NCBI RefSeq assembly: GCF_051846935.1
Contig: NZ_JBPYCS010000002.1
Span: 62,001 to 126,000, forward strand
Direction: 5' to 3'
DNA: 64,000 nucleotides
Source: JBPYCR01 sp051846935
GTDB taxonomy: Bacteria > Bacillota > Bacilli > Bacillales > Amphibacillaceae
Under the pieces are notes generated by a model. It was not told where the DNA came from and ran no database searches. It worked only from the letters and a program-made list of their open reading frames with translations. How positions within the stretch are numbered: the first letter of the stretch is position 1; each line of letters opens with the position of its first letter. Position numbers and translations under genes: made by a program. Of the stretch, positions 63,152 to 64,000 are shown piece after piece.

Positions 63152-64000
63152 TTGACAAACTTTAATTACGAAGACAAAGAAACAATTTTATTACATGGAG
63201 GGCAGTCTGTTGACCCAACGACAGGTTCTCGTGCTGTTCCAATTTATCAAACAACATCGTATGTCTTTAACGACACGGAGCATGCACAAAATTTATTCGG
63301 TTTAAAAGAGCCGGGAAATATTTATACGAGAATAATGAATCCAACAGTTGATGTATTTGAACAGCGAGTTGCTTTATTAGAAGGTGGCGTAGCAGCAGTT
63401 GCAACCTCATCAGGAATGGCCGCTATTACATATGCTATCTTAAACATTGCTAGTGCTGGCGATGAAATTGTTGCAGACAGCAATTTGTATGGTGGAACGT
63501 ACAACTTATTTGTACATACATTACCGCGCTATGGCATTAATGTAAAAATTGTTGACGGAACCGATCCTGAAGCAATTCGAGCTGCGATAACTGATAAAAC
63601 TAAGGCAGTTTTTGGTGAAACAATTACGAACCCTAGCTTAAACGTTTTTGATGTAGAAAAAGTAGCGGAGATTGCCCATGAAAATAACATTCCATTAATT
63701 ATTGACAATACATTTGCTCCATATTTTGCAAATCCAATCCAATGGGGTGCTGACATTGTCGTCCACTCAGCGACTAAATGGATTGGCGGACATGGGACGA
63801 CAATTGGCGGGATCGTAGTAGATGCTGGCAGGTTTGATTGGAGTTCAGGGAAGTTCCCTGGCTTTACAGAACCAGATGAAAGCTATGGCGGGATTCGATT
63901 TGCTGATCTAGGTGAACCAGCATTTGCCTTAAAGTTACGTGTTCAGCTTTTACGCGATACAGGGGCATGCTTAAGTCCACAAAATGCATTTTTACTTATC
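63152..64000 (+). CDS. metY: O-acetylhomoserine sulfhydrylase, C-terminus beyond window
   Basis: Cys/Met metabolism PLP enzyme of the O-acetylhomoserine (thiol)-lyase type, making homocysteine (or methionine) from O-acetylhomoserine and sulfide (or methanethiol). ETILLHGGQSVDPTTGSRAV, IYQTTSYVFNDTEHAQNLF and the PLP lysine in VVHSATKWIGGHGTTIGGIV are MetY-like, as is ESYGGIRFADLGEPAFALKL. The start is TTG 63152, with AAGGAGGA 7 nt upstream. About 283 of some 430 residues lie in the window. The S-box upstream confirms a methionine-pathway role. Confidence 0.93.
   Translation, partial: MTNFNYEDKETILLHGGQSVDPTTGSRAVPIYQTTSYVFNDTEHAQNLFGLKEPGNIYTRIMNPTVDVFEQRVALLEGGVAAVATSSGMAAITYAILNIASAGDEIVADSNLYGGTYNLFVHTLPRYGINVKIVDGTDPEAIRAAITDKTKAVFGETITNPSLNVFDVEKVAEIAHENNIPLIIDNTFAPYFANPIQWGADIVVHSATKWIGGHGTTIGGIVVDAGRFDWSSGKFPGFTEPDESYGGIRFADLGEPAFALKLRVQLLRDTGACLSPQNAFLLI

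Noticed and set aside
1..64000. CRISPR array, tRNA or rRNA genes, prophage or complete insertion sequence
   Set aside because: No regularly spaced repeats, cloverleaf, rRNA sequence, integrase, or transposase reading frame was seen in the window.

Overview
The window comes from a spore-forming, low-GC member of the Bacillaceae. The evidence is sporulation and germination genes (pbpG, cwlJ, gerQ), Bacillus-type ribosome binding sites (AGGAGG), SAM and yybP-ykoY riboswitches, and a gene order (argS-ywiB, pbpG, ywhD, ywfO, lipL, pta, hemQ, cwlJ, gerQ, ywdK, ywdI) that is recognisably the ywi/ywh/ywf/ywd region of Bacillus subtilis. An ectoine/hydroxyectoine catabolic cluster, a Na+/H+-type antiporter and cystine transporters suggest a salt-tolerant relative of Oceanobacillus or Virgibacillus; that placement is an inference.

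Layout. 1-4.5 kb: minus-strand fatty-acid/butyrate-type genes (hydroxyacyl-CoA dehydrogenase, thiolase, FadF-like Fe-S oxidoreductase). 4.8-18.2 kb: conserved core and sporulation block. 18.2-19.6 kb: gene-poor, repeat-rich stretch with one probable 44-residue gene. 19.6-29.9 kb: seven collinear minus-strand genes (aspA, eutB, pucR, doeA, eutC and candidate doeC and doeD) that would carry ectoine and hydroxyectoine through aspartate to fumarate. The deacetylase DoeB is not in the window. 31-32.3 kb: a YjiH-family membrane protein. 32.8-37.7 kb: an SDR/acyltransferase pair and the divergent Ku/LigD end-joining pair. 38-42.9 kb: a TcyP-type cystine symporter and an amino-acid ABC transporter. 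43.3-50.3 kb: OsmC-like protein, ChrA, DUF488, TerC under a Mn2+ riboswitch, phosphoglucomutase, an AI-2E-family protein and a small coiled-coil protein. 50.9-62.8 kb: antiporter, RecQ, aminopeptidase, thioesterase, cardiolipin synthase, an unrecognised secreted/membrane protein, methionine gamma-lyase and RarD. 62.8-64 kb: SAM riboswitch and a metY-type gene cut by the window edge.

The most distinctive non-coding feature is a family of five miniature inverted-repeat elements (228-265 bp; copies at 10309, 18269, 30113, 39567 and 61429). They share about 18-bp imperfect terminal inverted repeats, and each copy is flanked by its own 9-bp direct repeat (four perfect, one 8/9). This marks them as transposed, non-autonomous elements; no transposase is present in the window. 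Two diverged relatives, a second palindromic repeat family and scattered GC-rich repeats fill most of the remaining intergenic space. No tRNA, rRNA, CRISPR array or complete insertion sequence was seen.
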